In this document: one piece after another, positions 1 through 12,168 of the stretch
Numbering within the stretch: position 1 is the stretch's first letter
How the letters are laid out: each line of letters starts with the position of its first letter
Program-made: the position numbers and the translations under genes
The notes under the pieces: model-generated
The model's input: only the letters and a program-made list of their open reading frames with translations
What the model was told of the DNA's origin: nothing
Databases searched by the model: none
Assembly (NCBI GenBank): GCA_011033025.1
Contig: WFMF01000016.1
Coordinates: 1 to 64,000 of the forward strand
Direction of reading: 5' to 3'
Origin: Beroe forskalii
Lineage: Eukaryota > Ctenophora > Nuda > Beroida > Beroidae
DNA length: 64,000 nt

Positions 1-1059
1 ACCGTGCAACGCAAACAAGGATATTATACGTTTTTAGCAATGGCTATTAATGCAATAATAGGCCATTGCAGCATTGAGCCGCGCAGGCTAACGCTGCGAG
101 CATGAAAAACTTAAATTAATCCGCAAACGTAAAGAAAGTCGGGCTAAGTATTTGTTCTATGATGTTCTAAGACTAGATGTTGGTTTGCTTTTTTTTCTAA
201 TGTTTATTTTTTATACTTATTGTGGTCTGGAAGAGCCAGTTTAATGCCTAAAAAACAGTTGTGTGACATTCGTTGATTCAATATAAAAATTGTTTATTTT
301 TTATTTATTTATTTTTTTCTCTCTTTAACAACTAAATTTAAATCATATTCAGATTTCCAAAAGAATTTAAATTGTCATGTGTGATCTCACGATCTATAAC
401 TTTCATTTTCAATTGAATGGATCTATCATTGAACCGTGAACAACTTCAGTGTATTTTACCTTTTGCAACATATGTGTTTTACTGTGGGGTCCCCAGATCA
501 GTCAATGCTATAAGCAATCAAGTTCAACATATATTTCAATAATTGGTCCTTTGTTTTATCAATTGCCTGCAATGTGAATGATGCATATCCACCTATCTTT
601 TCATTGATTGATGTGAGGGTTTCTAATCACTTTAATTTACAATAAATGCTGGTCTGTACTGTTGTGAAGTATTGAACTTGTGTTGTCAATACTTTTCTAA
701 AATATGAATTCCAATTTGCAAGCCTCACTTCTGGGCCTAATAATAATAACAATGGGCCTAATGTGAGGGGTGGTCTTTTGGCAGTCTGGAGGAACACATT
801 GTTTTCCCCTCTGTGTACCTAAGGTGGACTCACTTTAATGGACCTATGGAGAATCTAATCAGGAAAGGCTTAGGGTTGAGATAATGCTTCATATATCAAT
901 CCAATTGAAAGGGAGAGAGTATATTTCATTTTTTGTGCTGTAAAATCTTATATGATAATAATAATAATAATAATATCAATATAATTGAATTAGAGAAAAG
1001 TCTAGTTGATAACTTGAAGAATGATTCTTTATGATTTGAATGTATTGAATTGAATTGAA
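1..1059. other. AT-rich non-coding upstream region
   Basis: No open frame with recognisable protein similarity on either strand. It contains simple AAT repeats near 955-975 and scattered AT-rich sequence. It could include the 3' end of an upstream transcript or the promoter of RPL7, but I see no decisive signal. Confidence 0.5.
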
Positions 1060-1413
1060 ATGGTAAGTGATAGGGTTATGGTTGGGCAACCAACAGATAG
1101 AGTTGTGGGTAGGGTTAGGGTGAGTATGCCTACAGTTTGCCTATGGATACTCCTGTCCTCCAGGCTGCTGGTCTTTGGCTAATGCCAGATGATCTCCCAT
1201 GATCTGGCAGTGGCTAAATACCCCCCTCTGCTGGCCAAATAGTACCCCTCACATCTGGCATTGGCCAAACCTTGACCCCTCCTTGCCCTCCATGTAGATG
1301 CCATTTTTGTAGCCCCTTACATTCTTAGAGGGCCCATTAAATAATTTCAATGATATTTGCTTGTGCACTATTAGAATTTATACAATCAAATTTGAGGGAT
1401 CCTGTTCCAGGAG

Positions 1414-2136
1414 ATGGGTGTTCCTGCAAAGCCAGCATCTTTAGTGAAGAAGGAGACTCGTGCTGCTGAAATTGCCACAAAGAAGAGTGCTGCAGCCAAG
1501 AAGGTAGCTGCCTTGAAGGCTGTTAGGCGAAAGGAAATCATCAAACGTACTGCTAAGTACTACAAGCAGTATGAGGCTGCTGACAGAGAAGAAATTAGGT
1601 TGAGCAGAGAGGCCAAAGCCAATGGAAACTACTATGTTCCTGCAGAAGCTAAGCTTGCATTTGTTGTTCGATTAAGGGGTGTCAACAACATTCCTCCTAA
1701 GCCAAGGAAGATCATGAAACTATTGAGATTGAAGCAGATCAATAATGGTGTCTTCGTCAAACTAAACAAAGCCAGCAAAGAAATGCTCAGAATTGCTGAA
1801 CCCTACATTGCCTATGGATACCCCAACCTGAAAACAGTAAGGGAGCTGATCTACAAACGTGGATTTGGTAAAGTCAATGGTGAACGTGTTGTCATCAATG
1901 ACAACAGTGTCATTGAGCAGGCTCTTGGCAAATACGGGATTGTTTGCATGGAAGATCTGATCCATGAAATCTTCACAGTGGGCCCACACTTCAAACAGGC
2001 CAATAACTTTTTGTGGCACTTCAAGCTCCCATGTGCTCGAGGTGGTTTGCGAAAGATTAACAATCACTTCGTGGAAGGAGGTGACTTTGGCAACCGAGAG
2101 CACTTTATCAACAGTTTTGTCAGACGTATGAATTAA
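1414..2136 (+). CDS. RPL7: 60S ribosomal protein L7 (uL30)
   Basis: Component of the large cytosolic ribosomal subunit. The 240-residue frame runs uninterrupted. It has the lysine/alanine-rich N-terminal extension (residues about 10-50), then the conserved uL30 core: [64 protein letters not shown], and the C-terminal [15 protein letters not shown]. Length is close to the usual 245-250. The ATG at 1414 sits 3 bases after a possible splice acceptor (ccag at 1407-1410). An ATG directly followed by a good donor (gtaagt) lies at 1060-1062. Joining them would add Met-Glu before this Met, like the Met-Glu start of the vertebrate protein. Either start gives the same core. Whether the upstream leader exon is used cannot be told from sequence. 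Confidence 0.95.
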   Translation: MGVPAKPASLVKKETRAAEIATKKSAAAKKVAALKAVRRKEIIKRTAKYYKQYEAADREEIRLSREAKANGNYYVPAEAKLAFVVRLRGVNNIPPKPRKIMKLLRLKQINNGVFVKLNKASKEMLRIAEPYIAYGYPNLKTVRELIYKRGFGKVNGERVVINDNSVIEQALGKYGIVCMEDLIHEIFTVGPHFKQANNFLWHFKLPCARGGLRKINNHFVEGGDFGNREHFINSFVRRMN

Positions 2137-2829
2137 TCCATTTGACATTTTTATTTATTCGAAGATTGTTTTACTGTGTCTAAATCCTTGATTGATGTGA
2201 ATCAGATTTCATTTAATATAATTTCAATAAGGCTTACATTTGCTTTGTCAAGTGCTTAGGCTTTAATTACCAATTGCTACTGCATAATTCAAAACAGCTC
2301 CTCAAGAACTGTTTCTTTACTTAAATTGAAGTTATTAATTATGTAATAAATTACAGAAGCAAATTTGCCATGGGTGCAGCAGTTTACAATCAATCACAGA
2401 AGTTTGGTACTTTTGAGAATACACCGTACTAAAATTGAATCCTTAGATACCGTTTCTGTTCAACTAAGTTGATGGTAGAGGCGTTAATATCTAGAGGTAA
2501 AGCCTGTGACTTTTACCAAGTAACCTCAAGGCACCAAATCTGTGAACTGATTGTTAGCTACAACTGGTCGGGCTAAAAACTCATCCACACCCTTGCAAAT
2601 CTTGCTTTGCAGTTTAAATCACCTGAACTTAAGTTTATCCAAGTGAAATTTTGGAATTGAATTTCACTTTAATTACTCTACATTGTCTTTTGCCAGAAAT
2701 GCTTTCGATTTTCCTAAATTCCCATGTAACTTACAGGACTTCATTCAGATACGTTCAGGTTATTTAAACTGTGTCACGGCTGCTATTTAATCACCTCTCA
2801 CGTTTTCCCTCCATCTGAGCAGAGTAGTC
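2137..2829. other. RPL7 3' region and RPL12 5' region
   Basis: Holds the RPL7 3' UTR, with AT-rich sequence and an AATAAG near 2227, and the RPL12 leader. Just before the RPL12 start is a pyrimidine-rich tract (about 2791-2815) that could carry a TOP-type start site. No further coding exon is visible. Confidence 0.5.
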
Positions 2830-3718
2830 ATGCCTCCCAAGTTCGATCCACAAGCTATCAACTATGTGTATCTTCGAGTAGTCGGAGGAGAGGTCGGAGC
2901 CACTTCGTCACTTGCCCCTAAGATTGGTCCCCTCGGTCTGTCCCCAAAGAAAGTGGGAGATGACATCGCCAAAGCCACCACTGCCTGGAAAGGCTTGAGG
3001 ATTACCGTGGAGTTGAAGATTCAGAACAGGCAGGCTACCGTGTCAGTGGTGCCATCTGCAGCTTCACTCATTATCAAAGCTCTGAAAGAGCCTCCCCGTG
3101 ACAGAAAGAAGGTTAGTTAAATCATTTGAAATTTTATTTTAGTTGTACTACATGTAAATGGGTGTCGGATAATTCACACAGACAATAATTATTCATTGTC
3201 TTCACTCTTCAAATTCAATTTTCTTGCTCTACAGATCAATGCGGAATGCCAGCTTTAATTACTCTGGTGTCGGGTGTGAATTTTCTTTTGGATGTTCTCG
3301 TATACCTAGTCCTAAGTCGGCTACTCTACATTTTCAGATCTGTCAAATTGTGATTTAGTGTGCTGATTGTCATGTGAACACCAATGTCAGAATTTGATCT
3401 TTCATTTCTGGCATTGGTTTCAAATGTTTTCTTCATTTGCCCATCTTACTTTTACTTTGTAGGTTTTTCCGGTATTGGGCCATTTAACACCACTTTCCTC
3501 AGGTGAAGAACGTTGCTCACAGTGGTAACATCACCATGGATGACGTGATCGAGATCGCTAAGACGATGAGAACCCGATCAGGGGCCAAATTCCTGTCAGG
3601 AACGTGTAAGGAAGTACTGGGAACTGCTCAGTCAGTTGGGTGCACTGTGGACGGGCAACCACCTCACGACATCATAGACTCTATTAATGACGGCGATATT
3701 GAGATCCCTGAGGAATAA
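2830..3718 (+). CDS. RPL12: 60S ribosomal protein L12 (uL11), 2 exons
   Basis: Large-subunit stalk-base protein that binds the GTPase-associated region of 28S rRNA. Exons are 2830-3111 and 3503-3718 (phase 0 junction, GT-AG). They encode 165 residues, the same length as the vertebrate protein. Seen directly: [16 protein letters not shown] at the start, [58 protein letters not shown] at the end of exon 1, then [27 protein letters not shown] and the acidic C-terminus IEIPEE. The stop codon is embedded in an AATAAA hexamer at 3714-3719. A second AATAAA lies near 4210, so the 3' UTR could be very short or about 500 bases. Confidence 0.97.
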
Positions 3719-4347
3719 ATCATAAGGAATTCAGAATTGTTTTTTATTTATTTGAAAAGAACTCCCTTGTTTTCCTTCATTCGAGTTCTGGCGATTTCTT
3801 GTCGAAGCGTTGTATTACAGTAAACTAAATTGCGTTTTTACCGGTCATTGAACCAGTGCTGCAGTCAACAAAAGGTGAAATCAGATCCTCCAGTCTTGAT
3901 GTGATTGGACTAGTTGAGATCCGTTGTCTGGCCTCACTGTCCTATCTCCAGTGTACCACTATCCGGTGTAATGTATCTGATGTATGTGTGTAGTGTTGTA
4001 TAACTTGTACTTTCTGATAATGCTGTCAATCAACACCTCCCTCAGCACTCCCTTTTACGTAGTGACCTGAGTTTGTTAGTGATTTAACCTAGGATGTGCT
4101 GTATGTTATGCTCCCTGCTGTTCGCTGTGACCTTGTGCTTGTGTAGTGCCGTGCCGTGTGTCCCTACTCGGCTGTAGCCCGTTATTGTTTATTTTGGAAC
4201 TTTGAAATCAATAAACCCTGCGCGAGAAAAATAGGCGGTTCAAAGTCACCTTTTTAATACATTTCGCTATGATAATGACATTTAAATCGCCTTATTCTGG
4301 TTAAGGCATATTTTAAATATCTGTAACCCCCTTTCTGATCGTAGGCC
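3719..4347. other. RPL12 3' region and RSU1 leader
   Basis: No coding exon. Contains a second AATAAA (about 4210) and, at about 4216-4300, one arm of the dispersed 'aataggcggttcaa' palindromic element described elsewhere. A gtag just before the RSU1 ATG suggests that a 5' UTR intron ends there. Confidence 0.5.
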
Positions 4348-7122
4348 ATGTCGTTTAACAAGTCCATAAAGAAGCTGATTGATGACGCCGAACACAACCA
4401 TTCAGCGGACATCGATCTCTGTGATAGGGCGTAAGTTTATTGTCATTATTTCGTTTCTATTCGTACAGAATATTGTATAGGAAATAGTGTTAGATCATGA
4501 TTACTGATTAGCAGTTATGAATAGACCTTTGTTTGAGTTATGGGTCAGGAAATTATTACTGGACATTCACCAAAAATGCTACCTCTGATTGCGATTCACT
4601 GATTTGTAGATTCCATAAAATGTCATCGAAAACTCCAAAAGATCACACAGAAAGAAAATTACTGATCTATCTTCCCCCTAGGATATCTGATATCACGGAA
4701 TACATCTCGCCGCTCTCCCGCGTCCAGCACTTGACCCGACTGACGCTGTCCCACAACAAGTTGACCAACCTGCCAACTACTATCTCCGAGATCAAGGGCC
4801 TCGAGTCTCTCAACCTCTTCAACAACCACCTCGAGTCACTGCCGCTTTCCATCAACGATCTCCAGGTAAAATGAGTCCTTTTCTTCCTAAAACACTCATT
4901 ATTCAAGTGGGCTTTTATTTTGGGACTTCTCATGAGAATCAGGACGTCCGAACATTATCATTCATCCTTTAGCCTCCGCTTTATTCGTAGACAATAAACA
5001 TTGTCCTATCTTGCATTAATACTTCCCCTCCCCGACCTTGTGCATTGGAGAGCCTGCCTTCGAAGCACTGGTATCTCATGCACTGGGGGACTGACAGGAT
5101 CTCTCGCAGATCCGCCCCCTTTCTTGTTAGATTTTATTGTTGGTCCTTCGCCCACCACCCCTTTTCCTCCTCAGAAACTGAAGCACCTGAACGTGGCTGT
5201 GAACCGGTTGTGGGAGTTACCCCGCGGGTTCGGGGTGTGTCCGATGCTCCAAGTCCTGGATATCACGTACAACAACCTCACTGAGCTGCCCAACAACTTC
5301 CACTATCTGAGCACACTCAGGTGAGGGGAATTAAGGGGAGGGTTGGGACGGGGGAGGGCCGGGAGCTAAATGGCTGGACCACATGCCTATTTTGGTACCT
5401 AACTGGTTAGCCAAAATTTTGACCCACCCACCCACCAGTTAGGTTCTTACCCTAAGTGGTTGGGCAAAATCGACGATAACCACCCACCCAATTAATGTTG
5501 ATTTCCATAATGTTATATAATAATGTAATATCTCAATTGAATCCCATAAATTATCGAGACTTAATTTCCTTATTTCCTATGGCTAAATATGTGCATTTTT
5601 CTCCGATCTCATAATTATCATTGCACATCATATTTTAAAGCTCCAAAAAAACAACTTTCTGTTAAATATACAACGAAAATGACACAGAATCATTATTAAG
5701 AATGAACGGTACCTATTAATTTATTTCACTATCATTTCGAGCGCCTATGCCATCAACGTTATTGCGAGATTGATAAGGTCATATGATGTTGATTATTGAG
5801 TTATGTGTGAGTGATAAATATGTGCATAATACAGTATATATAGAATTAAGAATATACGATGAAAAATAAGCACAAAATTGGCAATTTAGCATACTCACTT
5901 TCTTTTATCATGCGTTTTCTGGTAGAATGAATCAATTTGGTTTCAATTTCGATTGAAATGGTAATTTCAATAATAATTAGGTCTGAAAATAGCCACTTAG
6001 GTAGCAAAATCTAACTGGTCAGATGGTTTGGTGGACCCTTTTGGCAGAAAATTTTACCAGTTAGGGTCCAGACCCTAACTGGTTGAGCCTGCTGGGTCAC
6101 CCACCCCTTAACTGGCATGTGGTCCAACCAATTAGCTCTCGGCCCCCCCCCGGTTGGGAATTGGTGGTTTCCTAAGTACAGGGTATGAGTAAAGAGTCCT
6201 GATTGAATTCTATTTATAGAGGATCACTGATCCTCTGTAAAATCTAAAATGTATGGTGTTGTTTCAGTCGTGTGTCCTGCAATATCCAATGCATCACACA
6301 ATCCACAATTTCAGAGCCCTGTATCTGGGAGATAACGATTTCAAGGTTGTTCCTCAAGAAGTGACTCGTCTGAAGAACCTGCAGATTCTATCTCTCAGGG
6401 ATAACAACCTTACTGAGCTTCCTCCCGCTATTGGTAAGTTCTTTAAATGTACAGTGTACATTGTACATTTAATACATTGTACATGGTAATAATCTGTACC
6501 TCAGGGATAAAAACCTTACTGAGCTTCCTGGGTTCTTGAAATGAAAAGAAGGAGCTTTTAATACTTTTGTACATTATTCATAGTAAATAGCTATTCACAT
6601 ACACGGTGTGCACTGTTTTCCGTTTCAATGCTTTCCGTGCTTTATTTAATCACTGGTTGACAAGCCAATCGCCCCTCAGGCCAGATAACGAAGCTAACTG
6701 AGCTCCTGATTCAGAACAACTTCCTTACCACCCTGCCAGTGGAACTTACTCAGACTGACCTGGCTAACCCTAAGAACGTCTTCAGAGCTGATGGTATGAG
6801 ACGGTTTTATATGAGGATTGAATAAGCTATTAATCACCTAATTAGGGTACTAATTGGGTTGATAGAATATTAGGCTTTTACTTGTCACACCAAGCATCTA
6901 TTTATGATTTATTGCATTCATGATTTATAACATTGCCCCTTTTCAGGCAACCCATTCCACGATGAGCTACAACGTCACTATGACACTGGCACTGCGCAAA
7001 CCTTCCAATTCCTCAAGAGTCCAGAGTACGCTAAAATCTTGGAGAGCACTCTTCCCGTTACCCAAGCCAACGCTACCAAGGATAAAACTCTGAAAAAGAG
7101 CAGGAAGGGACAGAAAAAGTAA
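4348..7122 (+). CDS. RSU1: Ras suppressor protein 1 (leucine-rich repeat), 6 exons
   Basis: Cytoplasmic LRR protein that binds PINCH in the integrin-linked IPP adhesion complex. Exons 4348-4430, 4682-4865, 5175-5320, 6315-6433, 6680-6793 and 6947-7122 join in phase with GT-AG borders and give 273 residues (vertebrate RSU1 about 277). About seven LRRs are visible: LTRLTLSHNKLTNLP, LESLNLFNNHLESLP, LKHLNVAVNRLWELP, LQVLDITYNNLTELP, LRALYLGDNDFKVVP, LQILSLRDNNLTELP, LTELLIQNNFLTTLP. A C-terminal capping region with NPFHDELQRHY and a lysine-rich end follows, as in the family. Intron 3 carries an 803-bp hAT-like MITE (see 5349-6151). Confidence 0.96.
5349..6151. mobile_element. hAT-like MITE inside RSU1 intron 3
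   Basis: An 803-bp non-coding element. The 8-bp direct repeat GGTTGGGA flanks it (5341-5348 and 6152-6159). It has long imperfect terminal inverted repeats; both ends share GAGCTAA and TGGACCACATGCC, and the outermost bases are G-rich. An 8-bp target duplication with G-rich TIRs is the signature of the hAT superfamily. There is no transposase frame inside; the interior repeats AACTGGT-type motifs. Confidence 0.8.
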
Positions 7123-8360
7123 ACGTTTCCGTGAGATTATGGAGTTCAAGAATGATTGGCGACATGTAAAACATCTGAACTTGGAACAGCTTCGAAAATT
7201 GACAAGTATTTTTGTCGAAAAAGGTCGATTTTTTATGTACCATGTAAAATTTATCGAGTATCGACCTTATATACGATACATATACATGCATGAACTATCA
7301 ATTGGAAAATTTAAATAGTACATATCAATTCAGTATTAGAGGAAAACTGTAGAAAATTGAGTTGTGCAGTATATGATATGGGTTATTTTAACTTTTAATT
7401 TGAGTTTTGTATTTATACATTTACGGCAATTGACGTTTGATAAAATACATTTAGTTAAATAATTTTCTTGATTGTTTATTTCATTTCACTTCCATTGAAA
7501 ATTTAATTCATTGAACAATTGATATTGAATTAAGTTGATATACAAATGAGAGCTTGATTTAATGCCTTTTTCAATTTAACATGATGAATAATCAAAAGAC
7601 TCTCGTATCTATGATTGATCTCGGTCACATACTTGAAATTGCCAATTTTCACGATTCTTGATTAACTTTGTTGACACAAGATGTATTGTTTCTAGATTAA
7701 AGTTTCTTTGAGTATCTTGCGAAGATCACAGTTGGATCTATTTCCTTTTTCCGAAAAACTGATGTAAATATCAAAGGATTTGACTGTAAATATCTCTGTA
7801 ATTTTTATACGATATGATAATCTCTGTTTTGTTAACTTTGCATTTTCTTTTGCAACTATGATTAAGCTCAAGCTATATTCACCACAGAGGCACGGAAATT
7901 TAAAAAAGATTTGGCTCCTTGATATCTTGATACTTCTCTTTTTCTGATTTACGTGGGTTGCGCGGCGCACGGATGTGACGTTTTGTGTGCCATTTGTGCA
8001 AAAACATCTTTTGGTACTAGCAAAATATGACCTTTTTGAAGTTAGAACGCGCGCAATGCAGCACTTTACAGGGAATTTTTGAGCGCGCGCAGTGTGCGCG
8101 TTTTGGGACATTTCACTTAAGCACTTTAACGTAAATTTGACTCTGAATTTGTTTGATCGCATATTCAAAATTTCAAAGTTTGATGGTTTTTCCGAAATGA
8201 AACGTTTTTCATTTCGTGTACCGTCGGATTCATTCCCCCTATCTAATTAAACTGCTTGCGAATACTGCACGTGCAAGAATTACGTTGTCATGGTTTTAGA
8301 ATCAAGCACCCGTGCTCATTTCCCTGCTTAATTTACGAATTACGTTGTGATGTTGGCTCG
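7123..8360. other. RSU1 3' region and spacer
   Basis: AT-rich spacer with a CG-rich island near 7960-8100 (GCGCGC runs). A 158-codon minus-strand open frame crosses it, but it has no recognisable domain and lacks the codon bias of the neighbouring genes, so I do not call it a gene. Confidence 0.5.
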
Positions 8361-11300
8361 ATGCATACTTATCTGCTTCTCATTTTCTTGGTGACTGGGT
8401 CATTCCAAGGTAATTTACAAAGTTCTTAATTTCAACCTGTGAATTGTGGCTCACCGTAACGTCTACCAAGATTTCTGTGCCTCTGATGCTGTTGATATCT
8501 GATTTCAAAATTATAGCTGAATTCAATCAACGCCAAACTACAACTAATCACCTATAACTAGCCCAACAAATTCGTTCTTTACATTTCTAATGTCTTTCCT
8601 CCTCAGTGGAGGATGACCGCTCCAAATTGCCATCAATCCTAGCCAGCAGCAATGTAGACGATATAGCGACCTTCTTCTCAAGGTTCAATAAATCAGCAGA
8701 GTGGTCAGTTGATGACGCTCACTGGGACGTCGCATCCCTGATAGGCCAAGCGAAGGGTTTAAAACCAAACGAGGAAAAGGAGAAACCAAGTAAAGCTGAT
8801 ACAGAGTGGTCGTTAGATGACGCCCATTGGAACATCGACAAAACCAAGGAGTCGTTTTCAAAAGATGGGATTGAAGAAATCATTAAGAAAGCAGTCAGCG
8901 AATTCCATTCTAAGATGGAGAATAAAACACGTGATGGAATCGAAAAGTCCGACGATGAGAATTCAGATGATGCATGGCCTGTGCTTGCCACTGCAAGGAA
9001 ATCGGGACGAATAACCACCTTGACAGACTCGGAGGACCACGGAAGGGTGATTGATTACGATGTCAATGAGACATCGTCTGAGCAAAAATCTGCAGATATT
9101 GCAGATGCCAGTAGAGATATTACTGAAGAAGAGGAAAGGAATCCTTCCACTCTGAATAATACGACCATCGCAGAAGACGAAACTCAACAATCAGGAGATG
9201 GTCCTAGAAAGAAAAATCGAAACACCCTGAGGAAGAAAGTTCACGATAACCAAACTGACTCAGAGACTCAAGACATCGACGAAAAGCATCACGAGGTCTC
9301 AAACGGTGAAGAGGAGAAAGGGGAGACAGAGAGTAACCCAAAAGGGCAGCTTCAAACTGAACGTGCAACTGCGGTCCCTGAAGCATTGAGTACAGTTGCA
9401 CATCAACCTACCCCTGAAGTTACTATGGAAGTTCACGACAATACCACACAATCAGCAACGGACATTCCCGTCCAGGAAAACCTAACATCTGATGCAAAGA
9501 AGGATGGAGATGCAAACGTTCATAATCATGATACAGATGGTCAAGAAATAGAGGAGAAACATCAACAAATCTCAGGCGATAAAAGTGAGGCTGTGAAAGA
9601 GGGTGGTGATGGAAAGAAGAATGACAGCAATGATACCAACCCTCACGAACATGGTGCAGAAGATGAAGCTGAAATGGACGAGCAGCATCAGGAGGCCCCA
9701 GTAGATGAAGATGAAAAGAAAGAGCAGCATGAGCATCAACACGTCCCAGAAGATGAAGCTGAAATGGACGAGCAGCATCAGGAAGTCCCAGTAGATGAAG
9801 ATGAAGATGAAATGAAAGAACAGCATCAGGAGGTCCCAGAAGCTGAAGATGAAGCTGAAATGGACGAGCAGCATGAGCATCAACACGTCCCAGAAGCTGA
9901 AGATGAAGCTGAAATGGACGAGCAGCATCAGCACGTCCCAGTAGCTGAAGATAAAGCTGAAGAAGACGAAAATGAGGAACTGCCTCGGAATCGGATTTAT
10001 ACAGTAGAGGTGCCGAAACAAGAGCCAGAGATGGATGTCGTGATAAAAGCCAGGAGAGGGGTGGGTTTTCTAAATTTTCATGATTTTGAAAATTCATATA
10101 CTACACTGCTGGATATAAATGTACAACTGCTGGATATAGATGTATCACAAAATCTGGTCAAGTTTTTTGTACTAAAATTCAAATTTCACCCCCTTTCTTT
10201 CAGGGTCGATACGAAATTCTTCCAGACCATCAGGTCCTGCTGGTGGATCAGAAGGGGAACAAAGTCTCTGTGATGATCCCTCTCTTCCGGTCCACTGTAC
10301 TGTCCACGGGGATGCACAGCTTCACAATCCACATGTCGCACGGACTCTTCGATGGAATCCAGTGAGTTCGTCAAAATGTATATTGTCAATCACTTACTGT
10401 TTTATCCATTTAATATCCACGGCCAGAAACACTAACAGCTGATGCATCAAGGCCCTTAAAGAGTAAAATTTCATCAAAATGACAATCCCTGTTCATAAAT
10501 TTGATTCCACAACAACTTCAAAATTTGCAGGAGTTGGGTGATGGCCGTTGTGAAACTTCGGAAGGATAGATCCGGTAGAACTTTGTTTTTGAGAGGATCT
10601 CCCGATGACTATAACAGGGGACAGGTAATGTTTTATCCCCTCATCCCTATTAGCAATACTTTTGACACTAAAATTCAGGATGCAAATAATAAATACTTCC
10701 AAAATTTGTTTCCGTTGCATTTGCATCATCTCGACATTTGGTTATTAAATTAAATGCCTCCAAACTCACTCCCTCAGTTCGAGGAATACACCGAATTCCC
10801 CGAGTATGATGTGCCGTGGATAACGGCCCAGTTTCCTGGGGACAAGCTGCCCTATCAGTTCACTGTCGGAGATGGGAGGGAGTACGGTGGGTATAAGAAC
10901 GGGGAACTGCAGAGTGATGAGAGTTACGGAGTGTTCATGGCGGGGGTTGTACATGGACTTGTTGGGGTAGGTTGTGGATAGAGGATGGGGATGGTAAATG
11001 GGGTTATACTTATATGCTGAAAATGAAATAAGGGGGGTATTTTCAACATTGAGAAGTAAAAATTTATCATCGGGGTGTCGGGTCCGGTCAGTTGTTTGCG
11101 GTGTTAGCAAGGCTGCAGTGATTTGGTTCAAATCAATTTGTGTTTCTTCCTAGCATCAAATTATGTTAAAATGTTTAGTGGCGTTTAAAAATGAACAATT
11201 CTCGTTTTTCCAGGGATTAGTGTACGTTGAGTCGGCTTGGTTGGTTGATGCTCATTCCCCTGAGGTTCCAACCTACTTCCGTACTGACCCTATATCTTAC

Positions 11301-12168
11301 TACTTCCTGCCTCTCTTCCTCGCCATTTTCTGCTTTGTGGTTTTCTTTGCAGTTTGGTGGTATGTTTCACATATAATCGTTTGTCTTAGGATTAGAATAA
11401 GATTTTACACGTGCATTTTTCACATTTTATTCGAGAAAAATCCAAACACTCGTGGGCGTGGTTCATCATTTGTTCTAACTTCTACCGTCTCATAATTTAT
11501 AATTATACCCCTGACATGAACCACTTCGTTTCCATTTCAGGCAGCTGAGGAAGGAGGGGAAGTTCCTGTTCAAGTACTGTGCCCCGTTCGCTGCAAAAGT
11601 CCGAGCTGTTGCCCGGAGAAAGTCCAGGGCATACGGAGCCAGAAACTACAATTTCAGTGATTCTCGCAGAAAAACGACGACTTTCAGAGAAAAAGAGTTG
11701 AAATATTTTTACCGGTGAGTCCCTGACTCACCGTTGTTGAAATTTGGAATATTGAATTTGAATTAAAAAGTCGCACAGAATTTTTGGCTGGTAAGTTTGT
11801 TATTGTTTATCTCAAAATCATTTTAATTTTAAAAGGATCAAATTTTCTTTTCAGGGACGCGAATGAGCCGGGGCCAGGCAGTAGTAGCTATGATCCTGAC
11901 GACCCTTACTACGGGTAGGTTCCAATAAATTCCCTGATCGACTGGAGTTTTAAAATTCTGTAGTTCACCATTTCCGCTAATTGCTGCAGCCTAATCAGTG
12001 CATTGAGGCTATTATCTCAAAACGATACCTCGGTCAAGTGGTCCTATGAAATTGAGTTGAATCATATTCATAATCTTCTTTAGGTATAGGAACAATCTGA
12101 CAGAATTACCAACTCTGAAGAAACCAAAGATAAAAGGAAGTAAGAAACCTTGCCAGTACTCCTATTAG
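8361..12168 (+). CDS. Single-pass membrane protein with acidic ectodomain, 9 exons; function unknown
   Basis: Exons 8361-8409, 8607-10060, 10204-10361, 10531-10624, 10778-10966, 11214-11359, 11541-11714, 11855-11914 and 12084-12168 join in phase to 802 residues. Layout: signal peptide MHTYLLLIFLVTGSFQ (1-16). Next comes a long low-complexity acidic region (17 to about 490) with two EWS[VL]DDAHW repeats (residues about 48 and 83) and several EDEAEMDEQHQ-type repeats near 360-475. A folded module follows (about 500-670) with FPEYDVPWITAQFP, FTVGDGREYGGYKNG and YGVFMAGVV; from memory this resembles the membrane-proximal segment of FN3-bearing receptors such as receptor tyrosine phosphatases. One TM helix (YYFLPLFLAIFCFVVFFAVW, about 675-697) precedes a basic tail of about 105 residues ending in QYSY. 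The tail has no phosphatase or kinase domain but has tyrosines in DPYYGYRNN, a possible Grb2-type YxN site. I do not recognise a named orthologue. Confidence 0.85.

Noticed and set aside
7692-8168. 158-codon minus-strand open frame
   Set aside because: No domain, overlaps spacer and GC-rich repeats, composition unlike neighbouring exons, no splice context.
9204-10097. Long minus-strand frames opposite the acidic repeat exon
   Set aside because: Shadow of the strongly biased GAA/GAT-rich coding exon on the other strand.
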